Part shown: positions 22,991-34,826 of the stretch, piece by piece | How positions within the stretch are numbered: position 1 is the first letter of the stretch | Layout of the letters: each line of letters begins with the position of its first letter | Assembly (NCBI GenBank): GCA_918026815.1 | Contig: CAKJVC010000068.1 | Span: forward strand, 992,001-1,056,000 | Source: Chalara sp. BL73 | Taxonomy: Eukaryota > Ascomycota > Leotiomycetes > Helotiales | Direction: 5' to 3' | DNA length: 64,000 nucleotides | The notes under the pieces: generated by a model | What the model was told of the DNA's origin: nothing | Databases searched by the model: none | What the model saw: the letters and a program-made list of their open reading frames with translations, nothing else | Translations under genes and position numbers: made by a program

Positions 22991-24979
22991 ATGTCTTCTC
23001 AACCTCCACGAGAGTCGACTGCCGCAGACGAAGATGAAGATGGAATGTAAGATTCATCTTACATCAATCTTTTCATTTAGCCTGTTTCTTACATATGTTA
23101 GGGATGTTGATCCGCAGGAAAATGCTCCTCCACTTGCTGGCGCGTCGAGCTTGAGCAGCCAGGACGACAGGTTGGCTGTAGTAGTCCGAGACTCAACCAA
23201 TTGGCTTTCCATGTTAAAAAATCTCCAAGAGACGGATGTCATAATACTTCTAACGCCAGTTGTGGTCCCAATCAGCCAGGATCCAACAGATTTAAGTGAT
23301 CCATTTGAGCCTCTTGGTCGATCGCTAGCAAAGAGGCATCCCAGGGTTCGACACGTTCCATATACACAGAGGTCCGAAATTTAATCCTCTCTATGCCTGT
23401 CTAACTATTACTAACCACAGCCATATAGAAATGGTATTACATCCACCCACCTTGGCTTCATTAAGAGAGGCCAGGTCATAATATTGTGTTTCGACCTTCG
23501 ACCAGGGCAGCAAATCCAGCTTGAATTTGCTGATATAGCCTTTGCTGTCAGCGACAACAAGCCATGCATCATTGTAATTTGTTGCAGTCCTTTGGAAAGC
23601 CATCATACTATCCCTTTCCCTACCCTTATACAAACGAAAGGCTACTCACCTCCCGCTTTGGAAGCCACAGCTGCACTTCTTTTTGGGGAACAAACGACGG
23701 TGACACCGACGCTTCGACCAATCGCACCAGGGCCGGTGAGAAAAGCCGGTGAATCGCAGCCCAAATTGTGGCTAGTAGAGCAGTGGAATGAGGCAAGGGA
23801 TATGGCAAGTGTGTTGAGCCTGTGGAGTCAAAGCATCAGTAATCGGTTTACAATAGACTACCAGACATTATCTGCACTTCTACGCCGACCTGGTTACGCA
23901 AAACATTATGTTGTTCGGGATCCAAGAGACGGGGAAATATTAGGGTTCTGTGCAACTTACCTCTCGTATGTTGATCAGGAAGGAGAGAAGCTGATCGCGT
24001 CTCTGGCACTCCTTCTGGTACGGGCTCAAAACAGAAACCAAGGAATCGGATTAAGCTTGCATAGTCATGCAATTGATCAGCTAAAAAGAACACGAGGTGT
24101 CGTCCGTCTACAGCTCGGAAGCACTTTCCCTCGCATACTTTATGGGCCGCCATTTGATATGCATCTAGACGAGGAATGGTTTCATAAAAGAGGATGGCAG
24201 CTCAATAAGGATATACCTGGACAGGGTCAAACAACCTATGACTTGGTTTTAGATTTTGCAGACTGGCATCAGGTCCACGATACACCATCCTCGTCAAATA
24301 TGAAATTTAGGCTTTGCGCACAAGAAGAAATGGTCCGTGTTCTTGCATTAGTAGAGGATCTCTCTTCGAAACAAGGAAAGATGGGCTGGTTCGACCAGTA
24401 TTCCTCGCTCATGAACGGACCAAATGTCAAAGATGTTGTCTTGGCCCTTGATAAAGACGAAATTATCGCTACAGCCCTAACCTACACGCCTTCGTGTGGT
24501 AGTCAAATCGCTTCAAACCTTCCTTGGGCTAGTCGACTTGGACACGATGTTGGCGGCGTCACATGCATCTGTATACTTCGTAAGTTAGCTATAATGTGTT
24601 ACCAAGACACATCAAGCAAATACATCACAGCATATACAAAGCTGTAAACTGAGTGATGATGACCCCTTGCTCGAAATATTTCATTTTAGGAATCTTGTGG
24701 CGGCCATACTTGTTCCCTCTGCCTTCGTACTTCAGAAATTGGCTAACAGAATGCAGCCGCCTACGCACAAGAATCAACTATAGTTGGGCTACTAAATGCT
24801 TGCGTTGCCAATCTCACATCGCAAGGCATGAGGAAGATGTTTCTGGACGGAATATCCCAAGGATTGCACGCATTCAGAGACCTTGGTAAATTTATCAACG
24901 AAAGGATAGTCAAGAAGCTAAACGAAATCCAGGTTTCAAGGAATGGGCACGCTATAAAGATGTTTGGAAAGATACTTGA
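22991..24979 (+). CDS. GH3 C-terminal sandwich fused to two GNAT domains, catalytic barrel absent
   Basis: Five exons, 22991-23046, 23102-23371, 23429-24579, 24757-24885 and 24933-24979, give an intact 550-aa frame. Residues 1-35 are acidic and disordered. About 45-210 match the C-terminal alpha/beta domain of fungal GH3 beta-N-acetylglucosaminidases (TDVIILLTPVV, NGITSTHLGF, PPALEATAALLFG). About 222-370 form a GNAT domain with the acetyl-CoA loop RNQGIG at 311-316. A second, more diverged GNAT runs from about 400 to the end (GVTCICI, FKEWARYKDVW). Related fungal proteins carry an N-terminal GH3 TIM barrel, which is missing here. No hydrolase activity is expected; acetyltransferase activity is possible. 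The first donor of exon 2 (GTCCGA) is non-consensus. Confidence 0.8.
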
Positions 24980-27900
24980 CAAGCAATTTGGCTGTGTCAA
25001 CGTCTATTATACGTTACACCACTATATGATTTATGATTTTCACAACATACCAAGCAAAGCAAGTGAGTCAAATATCTCTCAATATTTATTATTTATAACA
25101 CAGTATCAGGCAAAAGCAAGCATTTGGATAGATTTCACAACAAAATATACGTTTAGGGTCGTCAATGCCCAGTCCCTCAAGACTTGAGGAACAAATTATA
25201 CTCACCTGAGAACTTTCAACCACCAAAGGTACTACTAATCTCGGTCTAGTATTGGAGCGCAGCTTCGGATAAATTCCAGAACCAGGGTGATTCAGCCGCA
25301 CCAGTCAATTTCACCAGAAGTCGGCTATTGCCGATTCTGTGTCACTCGAAAATGCTATATGCAAACGTGGGGTACATCACCTTACCTAGAAGGGTTTAGA
25401 GATGCAGAAAATATATGGCAACATTAACCACACCATCACCACTATGCATGTTCGAATTTCGAAGGACATCTCAACGACTCCCACTCCGATGATAGGCTTG
25501 TCATCGATGGTTCATGCAGGAGTCGGAGAATTGGCATGCTTGCCACATCATAACCATCAGCAGGCCACATGAAGTAATGCAATGCTCACTAGTGGAGGTT
25601 TTAGAGTTTCGCATGCAGAAAGGGTCGTCGTTTCTTGAAGAAATGCGCCTCCGTGGCACGGCAAATTGACCAACACTTGCTGCATATCTCAGCTGCCGCA
25701 CGCCGAGTTATCTCCTGTGAACGGAAACATTCATTGTGTACTCTAGGTATTGAAATGATCAAAAGGATCGAGAACACCTTTCTGCAATCTGCATTGGTCC
25801 GCCAGATCTCCCTACCATCATTCATGGAACTTACCGCGCTAGTCTAGTGACGTGCATTGGGCTGTCAGATATTATCAACACCTACATTGTTCCTTCGGAA
25901 TATGACGTTTTGCGAAAGTTACCTGCATGAATGTTCGTACAACGGACCTTCTTCTACCTCGTTTATCCTGCCTGTGCTCGACCCCTGTAACTTGATTGTG
26001 TTCCATATATAATTTCACGGATTTTCTTGTTGAACTTGAAATTACGAAAGCTGGGTAATATGGTGGATTACTACTGCTTCGTTGCCTGGAAGGGTGCTGA
26101 AATTATGATCAAGTGCTCTGTACCCCAAACCTAAAGAAGGCCAAAGTATGCGCAACCTCTTTACCGTCGTAAATGCTTGATATCGACGCTTAATGCCTCC
26201 CAAGACTGCTAAAAATACCTCGAACGTTCACAAGACTCGGCAGAAAGGTTGATATCCGTCAGACGGCTCTAGGTCAACTAGAAAAGATACGCTAGTAGGC
26301 AAGCATAATGGATGTATTTGGTTAGATCGCGAATAGCCTCATATATTGAGCTGGTAAGAGTCTCGTGTCTCAGGAAAATTGGAATATTGCAATGTCGGGC
26401 CTGTTACACATCGTTGCGCGGCTACTCTCCCTATGAAATATTCCTTTATGTTGCTTGATTTCGTAGATAACTACAATGGTTGTTCCCGCAATGACGAGCA
26501 TAGTCCAAGACAGATTTCATTGACTTCTAGACGTTGTATAATTGTATTTCTTTCCAAACAGGGTCCTCGATATATGTCTGGATATGTACAAGCTATAACC
26601 GCCTCGAGCTTATTGTTTGAGCAGTCGTTACCTTTATATAATATAGTCTTCAATCATTTGTCCAATAATACACTTTGAAGATTCGTAATTTCTAGGTTTG
26701 AGCCGTCATAGACGGTGTTCGCGATGGATGTTTATGCTAAATATGTACTTAAATAAGGGAAGTGTAACAGGGGAAGCAGAACTCTTCGTTGTCACATCTT
26801 TACACGAGCTGAATCAAAGAGGACTGCGATAGACATTAATCATCGAAATTGATCGTACTATGGGACCTAGCATCGCATAAATACTCCTCTACAGAGCATC
26901 TAGGCAAGATGCCCCTAGAAATAAGCGATGGCAATTCGAAGGGAAAGACGAAGCGGTGTTCCACTGCACCTGGGTTCCGGGTAGTAAGGAGGACATAGAG
27001 CGCTCAAAACCGGAGAAGATGAAAATGGACATGGAAGCATCGCAGGCCGAAGCTGATCCTGAGAGCCTGCACCCCGAGCGGGTGGTTATGGAAATTGGAG
27101 CAGGTCTGGGCAGATGAACAAGGTCAACCAGAAAAGAAGGATGGAGAGTAGCCAAAAAAATTTAAGATCGATCAGGTTGCTGTGTCGAACACACGTTTCG
27201 GGCACGGCGAATAGGTCAGTTTGACGATTAGTGGTTGAACTTGCTAGGGGTACGGCGGGCTCTCTCAACGATGGCTGGAGGCAGAGCAAGCGTGCCAAAA
27301 TCAGAAGTCATGGATGAGCACCCGCCATTCTAGCTTGCTATGACCACCGTCATAAAAAAGGATACGAAGACCTTTAAGGGAATAGAGTAGACATGCGGCG
27401 ATGGCATTGGAGGGGTTGCGGCATTATGGTCCCTTATTTGAGTTGAAGGTCATGTTAACAGTATACAGCAGACGGAACGGTGGGAGTAGGTGTATGGGAG
27501 TAGCAATAGCATGCTAGATGGGACAACAGAAGAGAATAAGAAAGCGAAGACGTTGCAATTTGTCTGGATGTGTGAGGTCCGCGATTTGGACGGCAATTCC
27601 TGCATAGTATAGCAATATTTTTCAGGCTGCCAAATTATGATATTAATAGAATGATTTTTCCATGCTGTGTTATAGCTGCTTCTGTTCGACAAGCTGTCTT
27701 CCTTTGCAGAGACTTAACGTTTATGTGGAACGATGTCTATATCTGAACAATCGACACGACCGACAAGGTACCTTCATACAAAGGGCAAAAAAGGATACTC
27801 TGGAGACAAGCACTGTTACCCCGAGTGACCGCGGCGATTTCCTTTGCCTCAAGGTCTCCCAAAGGCAAGGCTTGATGTGCCCTTGACATCGTTGACATCC

Positions 27901-30010
27901 TGCGGAGGTTTCCCGAACAACGAAAGCAAAGTGTTCGCACCTCCCTTCGATGCACAATGGCATTCCCGAACGATTGTTCTCTCATGCGCTTGATATGAAA
28001 TGAAATAACTGTTCCAACATGGCCTCCCAGAACTTACTGGCTCTGAATTTGCTCATGAAATATATATATATATATATTCCAACGGTAATGGTTGCGCAAG
28101 CCTCGCATAAACATGAGAAGTCTCGAGCCGAAATTTGAGTCTCAAATGCACTTCAGGTACTTCGAATGGAGGAGAACGCAGCGATGAAATAGAAACCAGC
28201 GGATGGAGCAGTCAGCAATGGCGCACAAGGATCGTTATATCCCGGCTCGGTCTTTTGCAATGGCTGATCGAAACAAAAGGGCTCGGGGACACCTCCCGGC
28301 TTCCTCGTGGCCATTCTTTGCCGCATCTATGAAGCCTCCGGAGGACCGACAGGTGCCGTGCGGTTGAAGTAAATTAGCAAGCGGTTCGGAAGTACCAGCG
28401 GGGCATTTGTGTGCGGCTCTGTGGCTCTTGTAGTTGCGGGGAGACAGGCTCTCCAAGGGAAAGGGGGAGAGCTACGTAGACGCCGGGGCACGGCTCACTT
28501 CGAGCAAGAGGAAGGAAGATGCTGACATTTTATGGGCAACAAGCGGGCGTTAGGAGACAAGCAGCACCAGCGCAGGCAAATAGAACCCGCCTCTAGACCT
28601 ACCGAAAGCTTCGCGGAGTTCTCGCCAATGACGGCCAAGAACAATGGCGATTGGCAAGTTCAAGAAAAAGAAGCTGCGGTTTTGAACTGCCGCTGCGCTG
28701 TATATGCCTGGACTTGGTCTTGGATCTCCGATCGAAGGGCTTCGTGGATCGTGCTGATGTTGGAGACGGTATCAAAAAAAAAAAACCAAAAAAAAACCCT
28801 TGGACATGACTTCTTCCCGACAATGACGAAAAATAAATAGCATGCCAGGTGGAGAGGCCCCGGAGGCGTATCGCAGAACTGAATTAAATTACTGGGGGAC
28901 TTCTGCCGCTGTCAAGCACCAATTCATGTGACCCGAGCCTTGCTCCGGCACGATTAATGCAGCTGCCCAGAGAACGAATCCCACGGATCCAGGAAATTTT
29001 CATGGAAGACGTGAGGAACAGCAGCAAGTAGGTATAAGTGTTAAGATGCAGCGCGCACCACTGCTCCTATCTCATCCCGGCGTTTTTTCTGCCCCCCCCC
29101 CCTGCCCTGATGAGTAAGATGTACAACTCAGCATCGCCAGCGACCCCTCTTGCTCCGTCAGCCCAGACAGCCCACGATATATGTACAGCTCGCACTTAAA
29201 AAGATGCAAATCCCACGTGATATCCCACACCTATCTCGATGTAAAATAAAAATTAATAAAAGATGGGGGGGAGGGGGGGTTGTTGCCAAAGCCTCCCGCC
29301 TTCGACAGGGGCGCCGAAAAGGGGACGAGCAGAAAGCCTGCCGACTAGAAAGCCCGTTCAAGGACCTGCTCGTTGGGACCTCGACGTCCTATTCGCATCA
29401 CTAAGGGTTCTTAAAAGGACCTGCACTGCTGTTGCCACAACAAATATCATACCATCGCACCGTCACACCACTCACCTGCATAAGAACCGGCCCTCCTGCG
29501 AAGAAGAAGATTTGTCCGGATGGTTGCGAGATATCGAAACTAAGGTTGATATACAGGATCGGCGTTGCTGGCTTCAACGATGCTGTGCTTTAATTCCGTC
29601 AATCGCATGAAACCATCATCCGACAAGGCAGTAACCTAAAAAAAAACAAAGCTAAAAGATTGGAATATGAAAGCATAGCTTGCATTACGCCTTTAGTGCA
29701 CTTGCATACATAGGGCCTAAATGGGTGTAAGCATCGATCACGTGAGTTAAGGGGTAATAACCACAAGCGAAGGCATCAGCGTAATGTACCAGAATACCTG
29801 GGTATACTTCACATGGGAACAGGTAAAAAGGATCATGTTTTAGAGTGGGTAATTGTCTGGTATTTCAACGTCGTGAGATATCTAATACACAGAAAAGCGA
29901 GTTCAAGCCAGATTCCGTACCTCCTTCCTGATCATGCCACCTCAACCTGCCATGAGGACAGGCAATATTGGTGACACAGCCATTGAAAAGTGTAAGGAGA
30001 ATTAGCCAAA
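24980..30010. other. 5-kb gene-poor interval
   Basis: No gene with recognisable domains or a convincing splice structure. Contents noticed: an ATG-less charged frame at 26881-27117 (reported as a finding), an (AT)n run at 28060-28076, A-runs at 28771-28795, a C-run near 29092-29101, and a G-rich patch near 29263-29279. It could hold the long upstream region of no known gene, non-coding RNA, or decayed DNA. Confidence 0.5.
28060..28076. repeat. (AT)n microsatellite
   Basis: Uninterrupted alternating A/T of about 17 bp in the gene-poor interval. Confidence 0.9.
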
Positions 30011-31939
30011 CTACAAGTGGAAGTCATTCCATCCTCCGATATGACCTCCAACCCACTCAAGGTCGCCATGACCTGCTGGCAGCTTAACCTTGCTGCGTGT
30101 ATCCGACACCCTATTCCTAACCCACGGGCACTCCCGTCCCTTATCCTTAACAACAGCATTCGCCTTATTATCCCAAATCTTGACTCCAAACCCAGTGAAG
30201 CCTAATCCAACATCTCTTCGTACCTTCCACACCTCTGGTGACTTCTCCGACGACCCGGTGTAGGCTCGTCTACGCTCTCCAAGAGCGGACCACTTGTCAA
30301 TGTTACCACGCTTAGATGGTGGCGAGTAGCGAGGAGAGTTGAACTGAGCTTGCGTGGTATGCTTTCGTGGCGTATCATGAAAGAAAAATCCATCCGCTAC
30401 AAGATCATTGTCAATGTCACTGGCTGCAATATGTGCCACTTCTGTGGAAGGCTTCGCAGCATTGATGACAGAGGAGCTCTTTGGTTGCAAAGGACCCGCT
30501 TGAACAATGGTGTCATCGTCATGGCTGCTCTCATGACTCCATGACCGAGCGTTCTGCTTTTGTCGTGCTTTCAACAATTTCTCAGCCTCCTCCTCCTCTT
30601 CCTCCATGTCCTCATCCCACAAATCACCCCAGCTCTTGGACACCGTATCCTTCTTGCCAAAGACTGAAGCCATGGATGGCAGTGGCTTAGGCTTCGACAT
30701 GGTGATGGGCAATGAACCGGAGATCGGTGTCATGGCTGCCTTTGGGCCCTTGGTAGGTCGTCGAATAGCCATGGAGTGCATCGAGGCAAGGGATGACTCC
30801 ATCATCGAAGCCAGAGAAGGTGTTTGCTCCCCGACCGAGAACCAATCGTTCTGGCTCTCTTCGGAGCTAGGGAAGAGATCCTCTGAGTAAGTCTCATCAT
30901 CAGGGATGGCCGAAAGTTGTCTGAACTGCTGAGGAGGACTTGCGTGAAGAGCCTTCGCCCAAGGGAAAGAGCCCGTGTCGATCTGGGGACTTTGGATTGA
31001 TGGCGTGCGAAGTGGTTCACGGTTGGCACTAGCAACGACACGTCTCTCGGAGGCGGAGTGGAAGTCATCCAACAGCTCATCGAATGTGGTGAAGCTGACA
31101 ACACGTTCCAATGCCTCCCGAGCGCCTTGGAGCGAACGCTTACGAGGATCAAGGCTCATGCATTGAGCGATGACCTCGTAGGTATCCTGAGACATGTTGG
31201 GGAAAACATCGAAAAGCGATTGCTTGTCTCGGGAGAAGTCCAGGAACAATGGATCAGATTCGGTGGGCGTCGTGAACGGGTTACGAGAGAACAGGATGTT
31301 CAAGAGGCAGATTCCGATGGCCCAGATGTCGGCCTGCTCAGGAGAATAACCAGCACCAGCAGAGTCATATTGCTCGGGAGACATGTAACGGTCACTACCG
31401 ACAGTAGTCTCGTAGGTCCAGGGGTCAGAGGTTGCAAGACCAAAGTCTCCTAGCTTCATCTCTCCGGCTTGCGTGAGAAAGATGTTCTCTGGCTTGATAT
31501 CACGGTGGTACATGCCCTTGGCGTGGATATAGTCAACGGCATCTACAAGTTGCAGCATGAATTGACGGACGTGCTCCGTCTCCAGCGGTCCTGTACCTGT
31601 CCGGATGGCCTCATATAGATCACCTCTTGAGCAAAACTCAAGGACAATGTAAATGTGAGCCTCGGTTTCGAAAGAGTGGATGAGGTTGACAATGTTCGGG
31701 TGATTTCCTAGCTTAGCGTGGCAGGCCAATTCCTCGGAATGTTCGTCAACAGCAAACGAGGAATCAGGATCATTGGTGGCGGACTTCTTTGTCAAGCACT
31801 TGATAGCAACAAAGTCGTTGGTTATTAGATCCCTGGCCATGAAAACCATGCCAAAAGAACCGTGGTTGAGAGGAGATACAGTCTCGAAGCGTCCATCAAG
31901 GACAACTCCATCATAGAACTTTTCCCTGAGGCATTCCAT
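30011..31939 (-). CDS. Serine/threonine protein kinase, Ran1/Ksp1 type
   Basis: Single exon, 642 aa. Kinase domain at about residues 16-310. It has the Gly loop NHGSFGMVF (26-34), ATP-binding K47 in VAIKCL, catalytic loop HRDIKPEN, DFGLA, and SPEQ in place of APE, as in the Ran1/Pat1, Ksp1 and Sks1 group. The C-terminal half is disordered and Ser/Pro-rich, with an acidic block (EDMEEEEEEAEKL). In fission yeast Ran1 restrains meiosis; in yeast Ksp1 acts in TORC1 and filamentation signalling. The role here is inferred from family only. The ATG at 31939 (MECLREKF) is preferred; upstream codons in frame are non-ATG and the leader looks non-coding. Confidence 0.9.
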   Translation of the reverse strand: MECLREKFYDGVVLDGRFETVSPLNHGSFGMVFMARDLITNDFVAIKCLTKKSATNDPDSSFAVDEHSEELACHAKLGNHPNIVNLIHSFETEAHIYIVLEFCSRGDLYEAIRTGTGPLETEHVRQFMLQLVDAVDYIHAKGMYHRDIKPENIFLTQAGEMKLGDFGLATSDPWTYETTVGSDRYMSPEQYDSAGAGYSPEQADIWAIGICLLNILFSRNPFTTPTESDPLFLDFSRDKQSLFDVFPNMSQDTYEVIAQCMSLDPRKRSLQGAREALERVVSFTTFDELLDDFHSASERRVVASANREPLRTPSIQSPQIDTGSFPWAKALHASPPQQFRQLSAIPDDETYSEDLFPSSEESQNDWFSVGEQTPSLASMMESSLASMHSMAIRRPTKGPKAAMTPISGSLPITMSKPKPLPSMASVFGKKDTVSKSWGDLWDEDMEEEEEEAEKLLKARQKQNARSWSHESSHDDDTIVQAGPLQPKSSSVINAAKPSTEVAHIAASDIDNDLVADGFFFHDTPRKHTTQAQFNSPRYSPPSKRGNIDKWSALGERRRAYTGSSEKSPEVWKVRRDVGLGFTGFGVKIWDNKANAVVKDKGRECPWVRNRVSDTRSKVKLPAGHGDLEWVGGHIGGWNDFHL

Positions 31940-33155
31940 GATAATTGACGATGTATTGTAGAGGTCGAAGTATAGGTGTAACGGTGGAAAATTGATTAAA
32001 TAACAGACGAAGCCGAATTGCTGTAGTGATACAAATTGTAGCGATTTTGACCGAGAAGCGGAAATGAGCAATACAACACGAGGGACGCTTTTTTTGTCTT
32101 CTCTAAAACAAGGGTGGTGGCACAGAGAGCGATGCTCGATGAAGGATGCTCAAGGACACGATGACGGAAGGTAGCGTTTGGTCTTCGAGCAAGAGAATTG
32201 GAGAAGGCAAAAGCGAGTAAACAAAGCAGCAACGCTATATAGATGAGTCCGGAAGGCGAGATAGAATAGCGGTCGAGGAAAAAAAAACTCCAGTTGAATC
32301 GTAGAAGGGTCAGAGGCTCATTGATGGGTATTTTGCTAAACAAATGAAATGGTGGTTGAGAGGTCGTAAACAGTAACAATGGACGGAAGTCCGGAAAGGA
32401 AAGATGTGAAGTCGTTATGTTAACATGTGAGACGAGAAGTGTGATGAGCGAGTGTCTGAAGGTCTATTATGACCGTTCCCAGGCTGATGTCGACTGTGCG
32501 GAATAGTCAACTGGTCGTAGATGTCGAAATTGGTGTCGATTAAGAGGGTTGTTGCGGATGGAACCGAGAACAATGCAGTACAGAAGACAGATGTCTAGCG
32601 CACTGGAATGATGTGAATTATCGTAATGTTGATGGTGGAATATCGGGACGTAGCAGACAGCTGATCGATAGCTCAGATAGATTGATGATTATATGATGGT
32701 CGGCGAGCGTGAGCTCGACTTCAGTCGTGCCAATCAAGTGTATGAGCTTGCGGAAAAGACTATCATGCGTTGGTCCTGAACAGCAGTATGGAACTCATGT
32801 GTTGCAGGATGTGTATTGATGGAACAGGAAGTGAAGAGCTCGCTCTCCGCTGCCTTGTCCTGTGAAATCTGAACGTGCTTATGCGTTGTTCGATAATCTG
32901 CCGAGCTTGAGAATGTGGATTTGGCAGATCAGGTACTTTCGATGATGGTTGCAGTCTGGGTGGTAGTTGCAACGGAGCCGTTCAAGATGTGAAGATGGTA
33001 GATTGTTGTTGTTGTTGCTGAGCAACTGAGACTGGACAGCTAGATGACACCGATAACGGCTGAGCTCGAAGACGGGGGATGGCGAGTGGCGAGATGGGTA
33101 CAGGTAAAAGCAATTAGGAGGTGACTCGGAGGCGGCGGAAGGAGAGAGAAGAGGA

Positions 33156-33176
33156 AGAGAGAGAGAGAGAGAGAGA
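33156..33176. repeat. (GA)n microsatellite
   Basis: About 21 bp of perfect GA repeat in the kinase upstream region. Confidence 0.9.
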
Positions 33177-34793
33177 AACGTTCGAACGACCTTGGAGATA
33201 TGACCAGTCTTTGAATCTATTCGGCAGTTTCTGTTTTGGAGATGGGGGTGATAAAGTAGTAAGAGAGAAGAATAGAGTAGAGTAGAAGTAGATAGGTGGA
33301 GGAGGTGGAGGTGGTGGTGTAAGGAAGGGAACGTGAGTGTGTGGGTATGGAGAAGCAAGAAAAAAGCCAGGCCAACAAGGCCAGTCAGTTCAAGCCAGGC
33401 AAGCAGCAACAACAGCAGTAACAACCAAGGACAAGATGGGGCACTGCACTCACACTCGCACTTCACACTGTTGACGCAGAGGGTGGCAGGCGCTAGACTG
33501 GTTGTTGACTAGTGGAGATTGACCAGGCCCACGGTCCCCCTTGCGCTTTCCGGCCTTACCGCTCTCGTCGACTGGTGACTCTGTTGGCTCACTCAGAGGA
33601 AGGCCTGCTGACTGCAAAAGCGGCCCTGCTGGTTCATCCCGGCTACAGCAGTGGATCGCTCGAAGGCGTCAATTTTGGCCAGTCACGGTAGGCGAGGGCA
33701 GGAATGGCACGAAAGCGTAGAGTCAAGCGAGAGTGGCCCGGGTTGCCGCCCTTAACAGATTCCATACGATTCTGTTTACGCAAATCCTGCTGGGCGCAGG
33801 TTCACCAAAGTGGGGCCATTCCCAGCGTTGGGGTGGATGGCGGATGATGATAGGCGGATGGTGTATTCTGATGGGGGGTTGTTGGCTTCGGATTCTAATC
33901 TTATGCAATGCACTGCCTGGGGTGGTGGATTGAAAAGGGGGGGCGAAAAGGGGAGGGGCGTGTATGAGAAAGAGGAAGTGCGTGGTTCCTCTCTATGTCT
34001 CTCCCTGAGCTCTGCAGCGGAGGAATTCATGCGCTTGTCTGTTTTCAATCAATCCTACGGTGGATCCTACGGCAACCCTACGGCAACCCTTTCTGTACCC
34101 TTGTTTACCCGTCATTCACTCACTCTTTGACCGCACTTTGGCTGGGTTCCCAATTTGGTCTTCAGTCTTGGCAGGAAAAAGAATAAGGGCACCACCTTTT
34201 GCAGTTCAGCAGTTCAGCAGTTCAGTACCCGTCATACATACTGCCAGTTGCCACCCAACCCCAACTCCCCCCCCCTGTACCCTAACTGACTGACCACGTT
34301 CCTAGCATCCACCCCCCCCTCCCCACATTATTCTCAATTTTAATTCTACCCCGTCGTGCGCCTAGAGGTGAGAGAACGGCGCCAGAAGGGCGAGCTCTAG
34401 ATTCCCAAAACTAGAATCATACTAAAAAGGATCACGATCAAAACTAGAAACAAGCCCATCACTAAAAAAAAAAACATTTCTAAGATTGTCCTCTTGGAAT
34501 TGAGGCGAGAATAGTCTCATAGGACCAGGTAATCGCGGGAAGAACAAGAAACATGATGTGTAAGGTAATGAGCCCATGGGATCACATCACTTCGAGAGGG
34601 CGAAGGCAAAAATCCTCTTCCTATCCGCCTTCTCCTGCCAGCTCGAACTCAGCCCTTCCGCCATTCCATTCCGCAATCCTGCTCCATCGAATCCCACAGA
34701 AACATCGTGACACTATTTCACCATTATTCTTTGCGGACTTGCATTGTGTTACAATTGGTGACAGGCCCGCTAGGCAATTACGAAAAGTACGTG

Positions 34794-34826
34794 TGTGAGT
34801 GTGAGTGTGAGTGTGAGTGTGAGTGT
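34794..34826. repeat. GTGTGA hexanucleotide tandem repeat
   Basis: About five to six copies of the unit GAGTGT in perfect tandem. Confidence 0.92.

Noticed and set aside
23372..23428. Frameshift/stop in the GH3-GNAT gene at 23382
   Set aside because: A 57-bp intron with a weak GTCCGA donor and ATAG acceptor restores the conserved HVPYTQRNGITSTH reading, so the stop is intronic.
32879..33466. 195-codon frame on the kinase strand
   Set aside because: Leu/Ser/His low complexity produced by C/T-rich repeats; starts inside simple sequence and has no domain.
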